Below, in pieces: positions 8,772 to 16,335 of a stretch of DNA of 64,000 bases. The notes below the pieces were generated by a model. It was not told where the DNA came from. It made no database searches and saw nothing but the letters and a program-made list of their open reading frames with translations. Every line of letters begins with the position of its first letter. The first letter of the stretch is position 1. The stretch spans positions 3,224,001-3,288,000 of the forward strand of contig OZ250185.1 of the NCBI GenBank assembly GCA_965238265.1. Reading direction: 5' to 3'. Both the position numbers and the translations under genes were made by a program. The stretch is from JAJDUF01 sp965238265 (lineage in GTDB: Bacteria > Chloroflexota > UBA11872 > UBA12225 > JAJDUF01).

Positions 8772-8820
8772 CCGTGTTTCCGTCTACTCATCTTCGACAG
8801 AAGTCAGCGGTTTGCGTTAA

Positions 8821-8858
8821 GTGAGGGCCGGGGGCGAGGTGAAATGCCGGCCCCTCAC
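8821..8858. terminator. Candidate bidirectional terminator hairpin
   Basis: GTGAGGGCCGG (8821-8831) pairs with CCGGCCCCTCAC (8847-8858) with one bulge. It lies between convergent genes (aminotransferase ending at 8771, cassette gene ending at 8958). There is no strong U-tract, so it may also be a relative of the type B repeats. Confidence 0.45.
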
Positions 8859-8957
8859 GCTTGTTCCGGTACAGGCCTCGTTGTTCAGCAGGTAGTGTAG
8901 TGGAGTCGCTTTCTACGCCGTAGCTGGCGGCAGAATTCAACCCTTCATGGTTCCGCT

Positions 8958-9668
8958 CTATGGTGGATATCGTTGCGTGGTCAGCAGCCCTCCCAATTTC
9001 GTTTGAACTATGGAAGCACTCTCTGCAAATTGCCTCACTTCATTGGTTTGTGGTACGAGGAGAAATGCCACACGCGGGGTACGAAACACATATACCAACT
9101 GTGAGCCAGTCTCACGTATCAAGCCGCGTGCCAGGTCCCTAATGAGTGGGTCTCGTGGTTTGGGCGGCATGTGTTGATAGACAAGTAGAGAGTGCCCTGC
9201 CGAGAATGACTGAGATACCTCACGTAGGAAAAGGTATCGTGAGGCACCCTTTCGGCCGTACTTGACCGACTTTATTTCAAGCCCATTGTCAGGATCAAAG
9301 AAGACCAATTGCCTCCCCTGTGAGAGTTTGAGGAATTCATCGAAGTATCTGCGGCGTTCGTCAGAAACGTCAGGCAACACATGAGAATAGAAAGTCGCAC
9401 TAGGAAGAAGGCCGCTTTTCTCTAGGACTCTTATGCTGCGCTGCCTTGATTCCAAAACAGCTGAACGAAGGCAATCAAACACGGCGGGATCAAAGCACCT
9501 CCATCTGCCTGGCTCCCGTAGGTAATCTACGCGATGACCATCCCGCTTTTCGTCGTTTGGCGTCAACATCCAACATACAGCCGTGCTGATCTTACCGTAG
9601 AAGCTCAATTGGCGAAGGAGACAGTATTTGATGTAGTCGTACATGTCTCCGAAATACTGGTTCTTCAT
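8958..9668 (-). CDS. Conserved protein of unknown function (MKNQYFGD family)
   Basis: Last gene of the four-gene minus-strand cassette. I start it at ATG 9668 (236 aa) because GGAGG lies 13 bases upstream and the protein then begins MKNQYFGDMYDYIKYCLLR, the start I know from a widespread uncharacterised family. Visible landmarks are VCWMLTP, a central LVFFDPDNGLE motif with acidic residues, and LVYQHMPP near residue 170. I know of no biochemical function. The acidic DPDNG and the conserved histidine could be catalytic, for example in a nuclease- or transferase-like enzyme, but that is a guess. It lies 11 bases after the upstream cassette gene and has the same lower GC, consistent with co-transfer. 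Confidence 0.75.
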   Translation of the reverse strand: MKNQYFGDMYDYIKYCLLRQLSFYGKISTAVCWMLTPNDEKRDGHRVDYLREPGRWRCFDPAVFDCLRSAVLESRQRSIRVLEKSGLLPSATFYSHVLPDVSDERRRYFDEFLKLSQGRQLVFFDPDNGLEIKSVKYGRKGASRYLFLREVSQSFSAGHSLLVYQHMPPKPRDPLIRDLARGLIRETGSQLVYVFRTPRVAFLLVPQTNEVRQFAESASIVQTKLGGLLTTQRYPP

Positions 9669-9679
9669 GTGAAAATAAT

Positions 9680-10351
9680 CTACCTCCGACTCATTTGTTG
9701 TCTTCCATCTGAGTCTCGCTCTCGATCCCAGACAAGCCTGAGTCTCGAATCCCTTCGCCAATCCTCTACGCGAACCACTAGGTCGGCCAAATCCGGAACC
9801 CTATATTCCACCGCTAGTTCCCACACTCCGTTTCCACTTGGGAAATCTGCGATTGGCTTGAATGTGGCTCTCCATCTCCTTCCTCCATAGTAGACAAATC
9901 CTGAGTTAATGGCACAAAGGCTTGTTCGCTTCCCGTGTCGAGCGAGCAAAGCGTCAGTATCTACAGTGAGTACGGTATGAGCCCTGTTGCGGTATGCGTA
10001 TGCATGCAACAAGCTTCTGAGCCGTTTCCAGTCTGCCCAAAAGAATGTTTTCCCGTTCAGAAACTCATACCATTCCTCTGGAGTCATGTTAACGAGGTTC
10101 TTGGCTAACTCCGAAGGAGGCATTGGCCTCTGATCGCGAATGACGGCAGTTCCGTGAACAGGGTGTGCAATGGATATACTGTTCTGACGCCACTCGGACT
10201 CGATCCTGCGGCGACCGGTGGCATCAACTTCGTATAGGTCTAGTAGCGCAGACGTGCTGAGAAGGCCGTGCTCTTTGATGCTAGGCCAACTACCTGCCTC
10301 AGCCATGTGGTACACGAGCGGATGTCGGCGTGCGACCTCTTCCGGTTTCAT
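9680..10351 (-). CDS. DUF7002-like protein, possible ADP-ribosyltransferase-type toxin
   Basis: About 223 aa; start at ATG 10351 with AGGGGGTGG eight bases upstream (GTG 10363 is also possible). The protein opens with HPLVYHMAEAGSWPSI followed by HGLLSTSALLD, and later has HPVHGTAVIRDQ, MTPEEWYEFLN, VFFW-like and SLCAINSG blocks, a pattern I associate with the uncharacterised DUF7002 group. The N-terminal YH...PSI...GLLS order resembles the start of DarT/DUF4433 ADP-ribosyltransferases (compare the DarT at 24027-24578), so an ART-like fold is a reasonable inference, not a demonstration. It is encoded five bases after the kinase-PurZ-like gene, in a cassette that also encodes a macrodomain, the usual eraser of ADP-ribose marks. 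Confidence 0.6.
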   Translation of the reverse strand: MKPEEVARRHPLVYHMAEAGSWPSIKEHGLLSTSALLDLYEVDATGRRRIESEWRQNSISIAHPVHGTAVIRDQRPMPPSELAKNLVNMTPEEWYEFLNGKTFFWADWKRLRSLLHAYAYRNRAHTVLTVDTDALLARHGKRTSLCAINSGFVYYGGRRWRATFKPIADFPSGNGVWELAVEYRVPDLADLVVRVEDWRRDSRLRLVWDRERDSDGRQQMSRR

Positions 10352-10356
10352 AGCAC

Positions 10357-11955
10357 TCACCACCCCCTACGGTCGATGATGCTTCGAGGGTTAAACCCCG
10401 TCGCAATCAATGAGACACGTGCTCTAGCCACACGCTCAACTTCATGGATGAACGATATAGTGTCCGGATGTAGTTGCTCAAATCTTCTAGCTTTCCCATT
10501 GGCGGAGGACAAGTAGTCCGCGAAGGTCAGTGCGATGTCGGTAGGGCCGTTCAGGAGGGCGGCTCGGCGCAACAGCACCCAGTCAAATTCACCGATCCGG
10601 CGCATCCGGTTGGTGGTAGATGTTCGCTCCGTCCGCATTAACCTCCGGACATCCTGTTCAGAACGTCGAGCTATCTCCGCCCACGCCAACTCCTGCGACA
10701 TAGGCCCAGACGTTCCCCCTTTGGGATTCTGTACTCTGATGGGATAGGTTCGACAGACCATGAGGATCCTTCTCACTCGGGTTGGAGAAATCCCAGCTTC
10801 CGCTATGCAACCCGAAACGGTCGTGTCTCGCGAGGTTACATAAGGGTAAGGCCCATGATACAAGCTAAGCCCTGTGCCTTGGGTCCCTTCCAGAAGAATT
10901 CGACCATCTCGGGAAAGGGTCGCATCCAAGACCTCGAGAGCGTCGCATACATAGGGTTTGAGGTCCGATACTCCCTGAGCCAACAATGTATCTGTCTCCC
11001 GCCGCATAATGCGACGAGCGGTGGCAGCCCCGACTCCTTGCCCAGTTGAACCAATCCCTTGCACAAGGGCTCCTTCATCCGGCTTGTCTTGGTCACGGAT
11101 GATGATGGCCTGCCGGTCAATTCGCAGACGTTCGACGTCTACCCGGCACTCAGCGATCTCACGAAGGAGGACTTGCAGATCCAAGACAGCTCCAGGCCCG
11201 ATCAGCAGTTTTGCATCACTCTTCCTAGTGCCAGATGGGAGCAGGTGGTGGGTATACGGCTCAGGGTGCTCGTATACCTTGTGTCCGGCGTTCGGCCCTC
11301 CTACTCGGACTAAGAGGTCGTACTCGTTCGAGATATAGCCTGCGATCTGCCCTTTGCCTTCGCTTCCGTATTGTCCTCCCACCAGCACGTCGACATAGCC
11401 GACTGAGTTGTTGCCGTAGAGCCGCAGATGGCTCGCTGCTCTGACTAGAACGTCCTTGCTAGTACAGCGGTTGGTTTCTATGACTATGTCGGCCACATCC
11501 CGCAAGCGATCCACGTGCTGTTCGGTCTGATTCTGACGGACATCCTCGTATGTGGGAAGATCACTTCGCTGGCGCTTCCGGCGCTGGTCGTACCTTTTCC
11601 GTAGCACCTCTAGTGGTGCCGTCACATGTATGTGTGTCACGATTGGCCCGAAAGCATCCCGCAGCGCTTCTATCTGACCCCTTGTTCTGACGGAATCGAG
11701 AACTACTGCTTCGTTAGCCTCGATTGGTAGTTGCTTAGATAATTCTTCCAGAACCCAGCGCCCCCGGGTCTGCGTGTCTAGCCTGTCCCCCTCTTGTTGC
11801 AGGTTCGCTCTGTCCTGGGACTCCCCTCGCAGGCGCCTGCCTAGCCACTTGCGTGTCCGATAGACAGCAAACCCGAATCGGCCGGCTAGAGCCTCTGAAA
11901 GAGTTGACTTTCCCGACGACACAGGACCGGATATCAGGATAAGCCTTCGCATCAT
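10357..11955 (-). CDS. P-loop kinase fused to adenylosuccinate-synthetase (PurA/PurZ)-like domain
   Basis: A two-domain protein of 532 aa; ATG 11955 is preferred over 11961 because GGTAGGAA overlaps the first ATG. Numbering here is from 11961. Residues 1-175 are a nucleotide-kinase-like P-loop domain: Walker A GPVSSGKS at 12-19, VVLDSVRTRG at 86-95, and an arginine-rich lid near 121-132. Residues 188-534 follow adenylosuccinate synthetase: GGQYGSEGKG (195-204), GGPNAGH with the catalytic-type histidine 227, LLPSG, IGPGAV, EGTQG (358-362), YPYVTS, and TTNRMRR (449-455) corresponding to the TTGRPRR aspartate loop. The PurA catalytic aspartate (GDEGKG) is serine 200 here, as I recall for phage PurZ enzymes that use dGMP to start 2-aminoadenine synthesis. 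It is not a housekeeping purA: it is fused, has altered residues, is less GC-rich than its surroundings and sits in a conflict-like cassette. The product is unknown. Confidence 0.8.
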   Translation of the reverse strand: MMRRLILISGPVSSGKSTLSEALAGRFGFAVYRTRKWLGRRLRGESQDRANLQQEGDRLDTQTRGRWVLEELSKQLPIEANEAVVLDSVRTRGQIEALRDAFGPIVTHIHVTAPLEVLRKRYDQRRKRQRSDLPTYEDVRQNQTEQHVDRLRDVADIVIETNRCTSKDVLVRAASHLRLYGNNSVGYVDVLVGGQYGSEGKGQIAGYISNEYDLLVRVGGPNAGHKVYEHPEPYTHHLLPSGTRKSDAKLLIGPGAVLDLQVLLREIAECRVDVERLRIDRQAIIIRDQDKPDEGALVQGIGSTGQGVGAATARRIMRRETDTLLAQGVSDLKPYVCDALEVLDATLSRDGRILLEGTQGTGLSLYHGPYPYVTSRDTTVSGCIAEAGISPTRVRRILMVCRTYPIRVQNPKGGTSGPMSQELAWAEIARRSEQDVRRLMRTERTSTTNRMRRIGEFDWVLLRRAALLNGPTDIALTFADYLSSANGKARRFEQLHPDTISFIHEVERVARARVSLIATGFNPRSIIDRRGW

Positions 11956-11964
11956 GCCCATTTC

Positions 11965-13335
11965 CTACCAATAGGTTCCTCCCAAGCCCAGCAGGCCTTG
12001 GACCTCCTTCAATGGTTCCGCTCCGGGAAGATCGTAGATAGTCACTTCAACCCCCCTCCAAACAAGTGACTCCTCGATTAGTTCCCGAATGATGCCCCAG
12101 TGGCCGCGCGCTTGGCCTGAACCTATTCGGGGCATATGCACCGTTGCATTCCGTTTTGCAGCTAGTTCGGCGAGATGCTCTAGACACTCCCGAAGAGCCG
12201 CATAGCGGATACGAGGCTTAACTGAAGGGCCGTAGCCGCGTTGTGCCACCATATGAACAATGCTTAGGTTCTTTGAGACCTCGGTAATGTGCGTATTCCC
12301 AAGACTGAGGTTGAGATCACTTTCAGCAGCCCACCGCCTGAAATCGTGTTGCACGAAGTCCCACTTGGTCCTTACGTGCCTTGAGAATCCTGCTCCCCAA
12401 TTTGGTGTCTTGTCGTTAACGATATGAGCAATAACTCGACGTCCCGGTCCTCGAGGTTTAGTCGCATCCCCATAGACAAAGGTCAACCCTGCCCCGTCAG
12501 GCGCGGCAGGATGTCTCCTTCGCAAGACCCCAAGTATACGAGGGTATTGATCCCCCGGATATGACGGAATTCCCACGCACTCAACCCCCAACTCAGGCAG
12601 ATGACTTGCCCATCTCTCAAGTCTCTTGGTGGTATAACCTACTGCGGTGCATTCGGAAAGTGCAAGTGATCCGCTCACTTGCAGACTCGGCGGTATGTTT
12701 ACGCTCCATGAACGAGAAGGAGCGGTATAGTCGATCCGGAAGTTTGCCGGCTCTTTCTCAGTGGCTATCCTGGCGGCTGCGAACATGGCACACGGTTCCG
12801 TCGTCCGCCTCGCCATCCGAAGTAACAATGCTTCTGTAGAAACGTCGAACTCCTTCCTAAGTCTCATCAGGTTGTCAATGTCCACAGACTCGTTTTCCAA
12901 CTCGACCGCAGTCCCAATTGGCATGAGAATCTCCGCCGCAGCGATATTACACAGGAGTTCTGCTTGCCAGGCATCCCCCCGGGACCTTCCCCGTTGGCGT
13001 ATCTCAGAACGGTAGTCAGGAAACAACGTATGGGCAATCTCATGCGCCAGGGAAAAGCGGATTCGGCCAGGCGGTCGATTCGGATTAAACTCAATGCGGG
13101 CGCCCGCCCCGGAAGGAACTAGCCTAGAATCAAGCACGTCGTCTCGTGGCATTATTGGGATCCTCAATTTATCCGCTAGGACAATTGGATCAAATGGCGG
13201 GCCTGACCACCCTTTTTCGACGGCATCTAGGATAACAGCTCTCGCTTTCTCGATGATAACTGCAACGGGGTCATCCTGCCCCTGAGTCAAGGCAAGAACT
13301 GAAGGATTCGTCCAGTTATGCTTACCGAGAATCAT
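11965..13335 (-). CDS. ImmA/IrrE metallopeptidase - macrodomain fusion
   Basis: First gene of the cassette, 456 aa, start supported by GGAGGAG just upstream. The N-terminal half is a zinc peptidase of the ImmA/IrrE (DUF955) type: SLAHEIAHTLF with HExxH at 98-102, and AELLCNIAAAEILMP (125-139) with the third-ligand glutamate helix. Residues 200-280 are unassigned. The C-terminal part, about 284-440, is a macrodomain: HIVNDKTPNWGAGF (304-317), a VAQRGYG loop and HMPRIGSG (400-407) for ADP-ribose binding. Known macrodomains of this kind bind or remove ADP-ribose, and ImmA/IrrE peptidases cleave repressors or antitoxins. I infer a sensor or antitoxin role for the next genes. It is three bases from the kinase-PurZ-like gene. 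A TACACT -10-like hexamer lies at 13359-13364, but a promoter is not proven. Confidence 0.82.
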   Translation of the reverse strand: MILGKHNWTNPSVLALTQGQDDPVAVIIEKARAVILDAVEKGWSGPPFDPIVLADKLRIPIMPRDDVLDSRLVPSGAGARIEFNPNRPPGRIRFSLAHEIAHTLFPDYRSEIRQRGRSRGDAWQAELLCNIAAAEILMPIGTAVELENESVDIDNLMRLRKEFDVSTEALLLRMARRTTEPCAMFAAARIATEKEPANFRIDYTAPSRSWSVNIPPSLQVSGSLALSECTAVGYTTKRLERWASHLPELGVECVGIPSYPGDQYPRILGVLRRRHPAAPDGAGLTFVYGDATKPRGPGRRVIAHIVNDKTPNWGAGFSRHVRTKWDFVQHDFRRWAAESDLNLSLGNTHITEVSKNLSIVHMVAQRGYGPSVKPRIRYAALRECLEHLAELAAKRNATVHMPRIGSGQARGHWGIIRELIEESLVWRGVEVTIYDLPGAEPLKEVQGLLGLGGTYW

Positions 13336-13375
13336 CGCCGCTCCTCCACTGGTCTCCTAGTGTAGCCTATCTCGG

Positions 13376-14305
13376 CTAATTCGGACCGACCAGCACCTTG
13401 AGGCTCTGGCCGCTCCGGGCAACGTCGAAGGCCGTGTTGATGTCCGCCAGCTCGAACCGCCGCCCGATGAGCGGCTCTATCTCCAAATGGCCGAGCCACT
13501 GCGCTGCTGCACGGAAGCGGTCCCGGCCGCCATAGACGCCAACGAGGCTCAGATTGCGGGAATGAAAGTCGTCGAGGTGCAATGGGAGACGCGCCTCAGT
13601 GGGATGCACACCGATCATCACTACCCGGCCGCCGTTGGCGACCGACTGCAAGCAATCGGCCAGCGCAGCCGGCTGGCCGGAGCTATCGAAGGCAACTTCG
13701 ACGCCGGCGCCCCCGGTAGACGTTGCCACCACTGCCTCGACCTGCCCGTCACGCGGATCAACGACCTGCTCCGCGCCCAGCCGTAGCGCCAACGCCCGCC
13801 GGTCGGGGTGCGGCTCGGAGACGATGACCCGCGCCGCCCGGCTGCGGTGGGCGAGCTGTAGCGTCAACAGTCCCATCGGCCCGGCGCCGGTGAGGAGGGC
13901 GGTAGCGCCCATCGGCAGCTCGGCGCTCTCGACGGCAGCGACAATGCACGCCAACGGCTCGACAAACGCGCCGTGCTGCACGGGCACGCCGGCGGGCAGT
14001 GGGAAGAGCCGGTCTACCGGGACCACGACTTGCTCGCCATAGCCCCCGCGTGACAGACAGGCGACCGGCGTCCCGATTTCAAGTCCGGTCACGTCAGCGC
14101 CCACCGCGACGACCTCGCCGCTGAACTCATGTCCCATCATGCTGGGAATGTCCGTCCGGGCCAGCAGGCCGTCAATGGCATGCACCTCGGTCTGACAGAC
14201 GCCGCAGGCCCGGACCTGCACCCGGACCTCGCCCGGCCCCGGTTGCGGCACCGGCGCTGTGCCGATCTCGAACCCTCGCCCGACAATGAACGTTGCCTTT
14301 CGCAT
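13376..14305 (-). CDS. Zinc-binding alcohol dehydrogenase (MDR family)
   Basis: 309-aa NAD(P)-dependent medium-chain dehydrogenase. CGVCQTEVH and GHEFSG hold the usual catalytic zinc ligands and the TGAGPMGLL stretch is the Rossmann nucleotide loop. It resembles sorbitol/threonine dehydrogenases but is short: the four-cysteine structural-zinc loop of typical 340-350 aa members is absent, as in some subfamilies. GGTGGAG precedes the start. Its neighbour is the FAH-type gene and its GC content is that of the chromosome, unlike the cassette that follows 40 bases downstream. Substrate unknown. Confidence 0.85.
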   Translation of the reverse strand: MRKATFIVGRGFEIGTAPVPQPGPGEVRVQVRACGVCQTEVHAIDGLLARTDIPSMMGHEFSGEVVAVGADVTGLEIGTPVACLSRGGYGEQVVVPVDRLFPLPAGVPVQHGAFVEPLACIVAAVESAELPMGATALLTGAGPMGLLTLQLAHRSRAARVIVSEPHPDRRALALRLGAEQVVDPRDGQVEAVVATSTGGAGVEVAFDSSGQPAALADCLQSVANGGRVVMIGVHPTEARLPLHLDDFHSRNLSLVGVYGGRDRFRAAAQWLGHLEIEPLIGRRFELADINTAFDVARSGQSLKVLVGPN

Positions 14306-14315
14306 GAGTCTCCAC

Positions 14316-14480
14316 CTCTCCCCCTGACAAGGGTAGGTTTTCCGATGGGAGGCCGGTTGGACCTAACCCCCGGCCCCTTCCCTGAAGGGAGGGGGTTGGG
14401 GGTAGGTCCGTCCCTCACCCCGGCCCTCTCCCAACGCGGGAGAGGGGGCCTGGATTCCCGCTTGCGCGGGAATGACGGGT
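14316..14480. repeat. B-B-A dispersed repeat cluster
   Basis: CTGACAAGGGTAGGTTTT (about 14325-14342, shared with 60704-60721) is followed by type B hairpins at about 14361-14405 and 14413-14450 and a type A palindrome at 14451-14479. No gene is present between 14306 and 14505. Confidence 0.8.
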
Positions 14481-14505
14481 GGCAGCCCCCCGATTCCGCA
14501 CAGGG

Positions 14506-16335
14506 TCAGCCGCGAGGAACGAGGGGCCATGGCCACGGGTCGGTGCTCGGATCGCGTTGGTCTACGAGCGCAATCTCGATCTCGCCGATCCCCTCAATCG
14601 CCGCGGCCAGCGTCGTGCCGGCGGCGAGTGGCTCGTCGGCAGGAATGGTCAGGGTCGCGGCACTCGGCCCCAGGGACACCACGTCGCCGGGCAAAAGGGT
14701 GATACCGGACGTGATCCAGGCAACCGCTGCCTCGACCGAGACTCCATAGTCGCCGACCCGCCCCGGCGCTGCATGCGTCTCCCCAACCCGGAGGGTCATC
14801 CTGGCGTCGGCCAGCCGCGCGCTGCCGCCAGCGATAGGGATGATCGCTCCGATCCGATTGCACCCGTCCGGGTAGCGGCACTGATAGGCTGCAAACCGCG
14901 CGGTGCCCGGAGTGGGGACGCCGGGGAACGAATCGACGAGCGACATATCTATGACCGAGACGATCACGCCAACGCCCAGCAAGAGGTCGGGGACGTCCGC
15001 TGGCGTTGGCCGAAAGACGGGCTGCGGCCCAATCACTCCCGCCAGCTCGCAGCTCACCTCCAGACGACGGGCGTGTCGAGGCAGGGTCAGCGCCGCAGTG
15101 GTGCCGGCGAGACTGCTGGCCGGATAGAGATACGGCGCCGGCAGCTTGTGCAGGGGTGTGCTGCCGACGTTCTCGGAGAGCGCCCAGAAGCTGCGCGTGG
15201 TGGCCGGAATGTCGCTCGCCGTCAACTCCGGTCGGTCTGCCCCGCCGAGACCAAACTGCTCACGGCGGGCAAGATAGCGGCTCTGCTGCCCTTGCGGGCC
15301 AACTCCTCGCCGGGCCGGATCGTCCAGGTAGGAGATGGGATGTTCGAGCCGGCCGACCCGCTCGAACTCGACGGCCAAGACGTTTCGCTCCGGGTGGCGC
15401 CAGGCGCCCTGCACGGCATGACCATCGTAGCCACAAGCGCCCAGGCCGATGATCGCCCCGGCGGGCAACGTCATCAGCTGCGCGAAGTGCGCCACGGTGT
15501 CGCGGACGTTGTAGAGGTAGGCGCCGGTGTGGGCACGCACGCGCACACGGTCATTGAACCAAGCCGTGGCCGTAAGGTCGTGGGGGCTACCGACTTCATC
15601 GGCGGTGGTAATCACCGGGCCAATCGGCCCACAGCCGTCCGCCCCCTTGTTGCCGGTGGCGACGCCGCCCATACGCACGCCGGTCAGCGGTCCGAACGGC
15701 ACGGTTTTCTGCCCGAACACCGGGGAGCTTGTATCGTTGCAGACGGTGTAGCCGAAGACGTAGTCCATGGCCGTGTCGGCGCCGACACCTTGGGCCACTG
15801 GGCCGATAACGACACCAAGCTCCATATCGGACGCGGCCGTATCGTCATCGTGGGCAAAGAGCGGCTCGCGGTGCCCGATGATGGCCGTGATCGGCCGGAG
15901 CCGCGCCGCCGGCACCTGCCAGGGGGGATTGGGCGACCGCTGGTGGGCCATGACCTGGGTATTGCCGCTCAGAAAGATGTAGAGCGGTGGCTCCGGGAGC
16001 GGCGGCTGCCACTGAATCTGCTCCGGGTCGCGGAGCAGGGCGTCTACCCAGCCACCGTCCACGGTACGGCCGTAGTGCCAGATCGTCCGCTCCAGGTCTT
16101 CCAGCGCAATGACCGCCTGGCGCCCGTGCGCCACGATGTCGAGCATATCCGCCGGAGCCGTCAGCACACCCCAGGGGCCAGCCCAGGGCGTGCGCCAGTA
16201 GACGCGCGCGGCTTGCGCTTCCAGCAGCGCCACCGCGTCCTGGATGCCCAGGACGACCGGCTCGGTGCTATCCGGCCGCACCGTCAGGATGCCCGTGCGA
16301 AACCGGCCCTCTTCCAGATAGGTGAGTAGCTTCAT
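14506..16335 (-). CDS. Tandem fumarylacetoacetate-hydrolase-fold protein
   Basis: 609-aa protein with two FAH (PF01557) domains in one chain. Start at ATG 16335, supported by GGAAGGAG eight bases upstream; longer frames read into the sulfatase remnant. The first domain (about residues 80-330) has SDMELGVVIGP and NDTSSP-type metal-binding and catalytic segments; the second (about 400-600) repeats the pattern with VSCELAGVIGP. Single-domain members cleave C-C bonds or decarboxylate/hydrate acylpyruvates, and the two-domain HpaG of homoprotocatechuate degradation is a known but shorter (about 430 aa) parallel. A catabolic role is likely. Both domains keep the ELGVVIG/ELAGVIG-like core, so neither is obviously dead. 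Confidence 0.8.
   Translation of the reverse strand: MKLLTYLEEGRFRTGILTVRPDSTEPVVLGIQDAVALLEAQAARVYWRTPWAGPWGVLTAPADMLDIVAHGRQAVIALEDLERTIWHYGRTVDGGWVDALLRDPEQIQWQPPLPEPPLYIFLSGNTQVMAHQRSPNPPWQVPAARLRPITAIIGHREPLFAHDDDTAASDMELGVVIGPVAQGVGADTAMDYVFGYTVCNDTSSPVFGQKTVPFGPLTGVRMGGVATGNKGADGCGPIGPVITTADEVGSPHDLTATAWFNDRVRVRAHTGAYLYNVRDTVAHFAQLMTLPAGAIIGLGACGYDGHAVQGAWRHPERNVLAVEFERVGRLEHPISYLDDPARRGVGPQGQQSRYLARREQFGLGGADRPELTASDIPATTRSFWALSENVGSTPLHKLPAPYLYPASSLAGTTAALTLPRHARRLEVSCELAGVIGPQPVFRPTPADVPDLLLGVGVIVSVIDMSLVDSFPGVPTPGTARFAAYQCRYPDGCNRIGAIIPIAGGSARLADARMTLRVGETHAAPGRVGDYGVSVEAAVAWITSGITLLPGDVVSLGPSAATLTIPADEPLAAGTTLAAAIEGIGEIEIALVDQRDPSTDPWPWPLVPRG

Noticed and set aside
14479..16329. 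A 616-codon open frame on the plus strand opposite the FAH gene
   Set aside because: Antisense shadow of a GC-rich gene: Arg/Gly-rich composition, no motifs, and the minus strand carries clear FAH motifs with a good ribosome-binding site.
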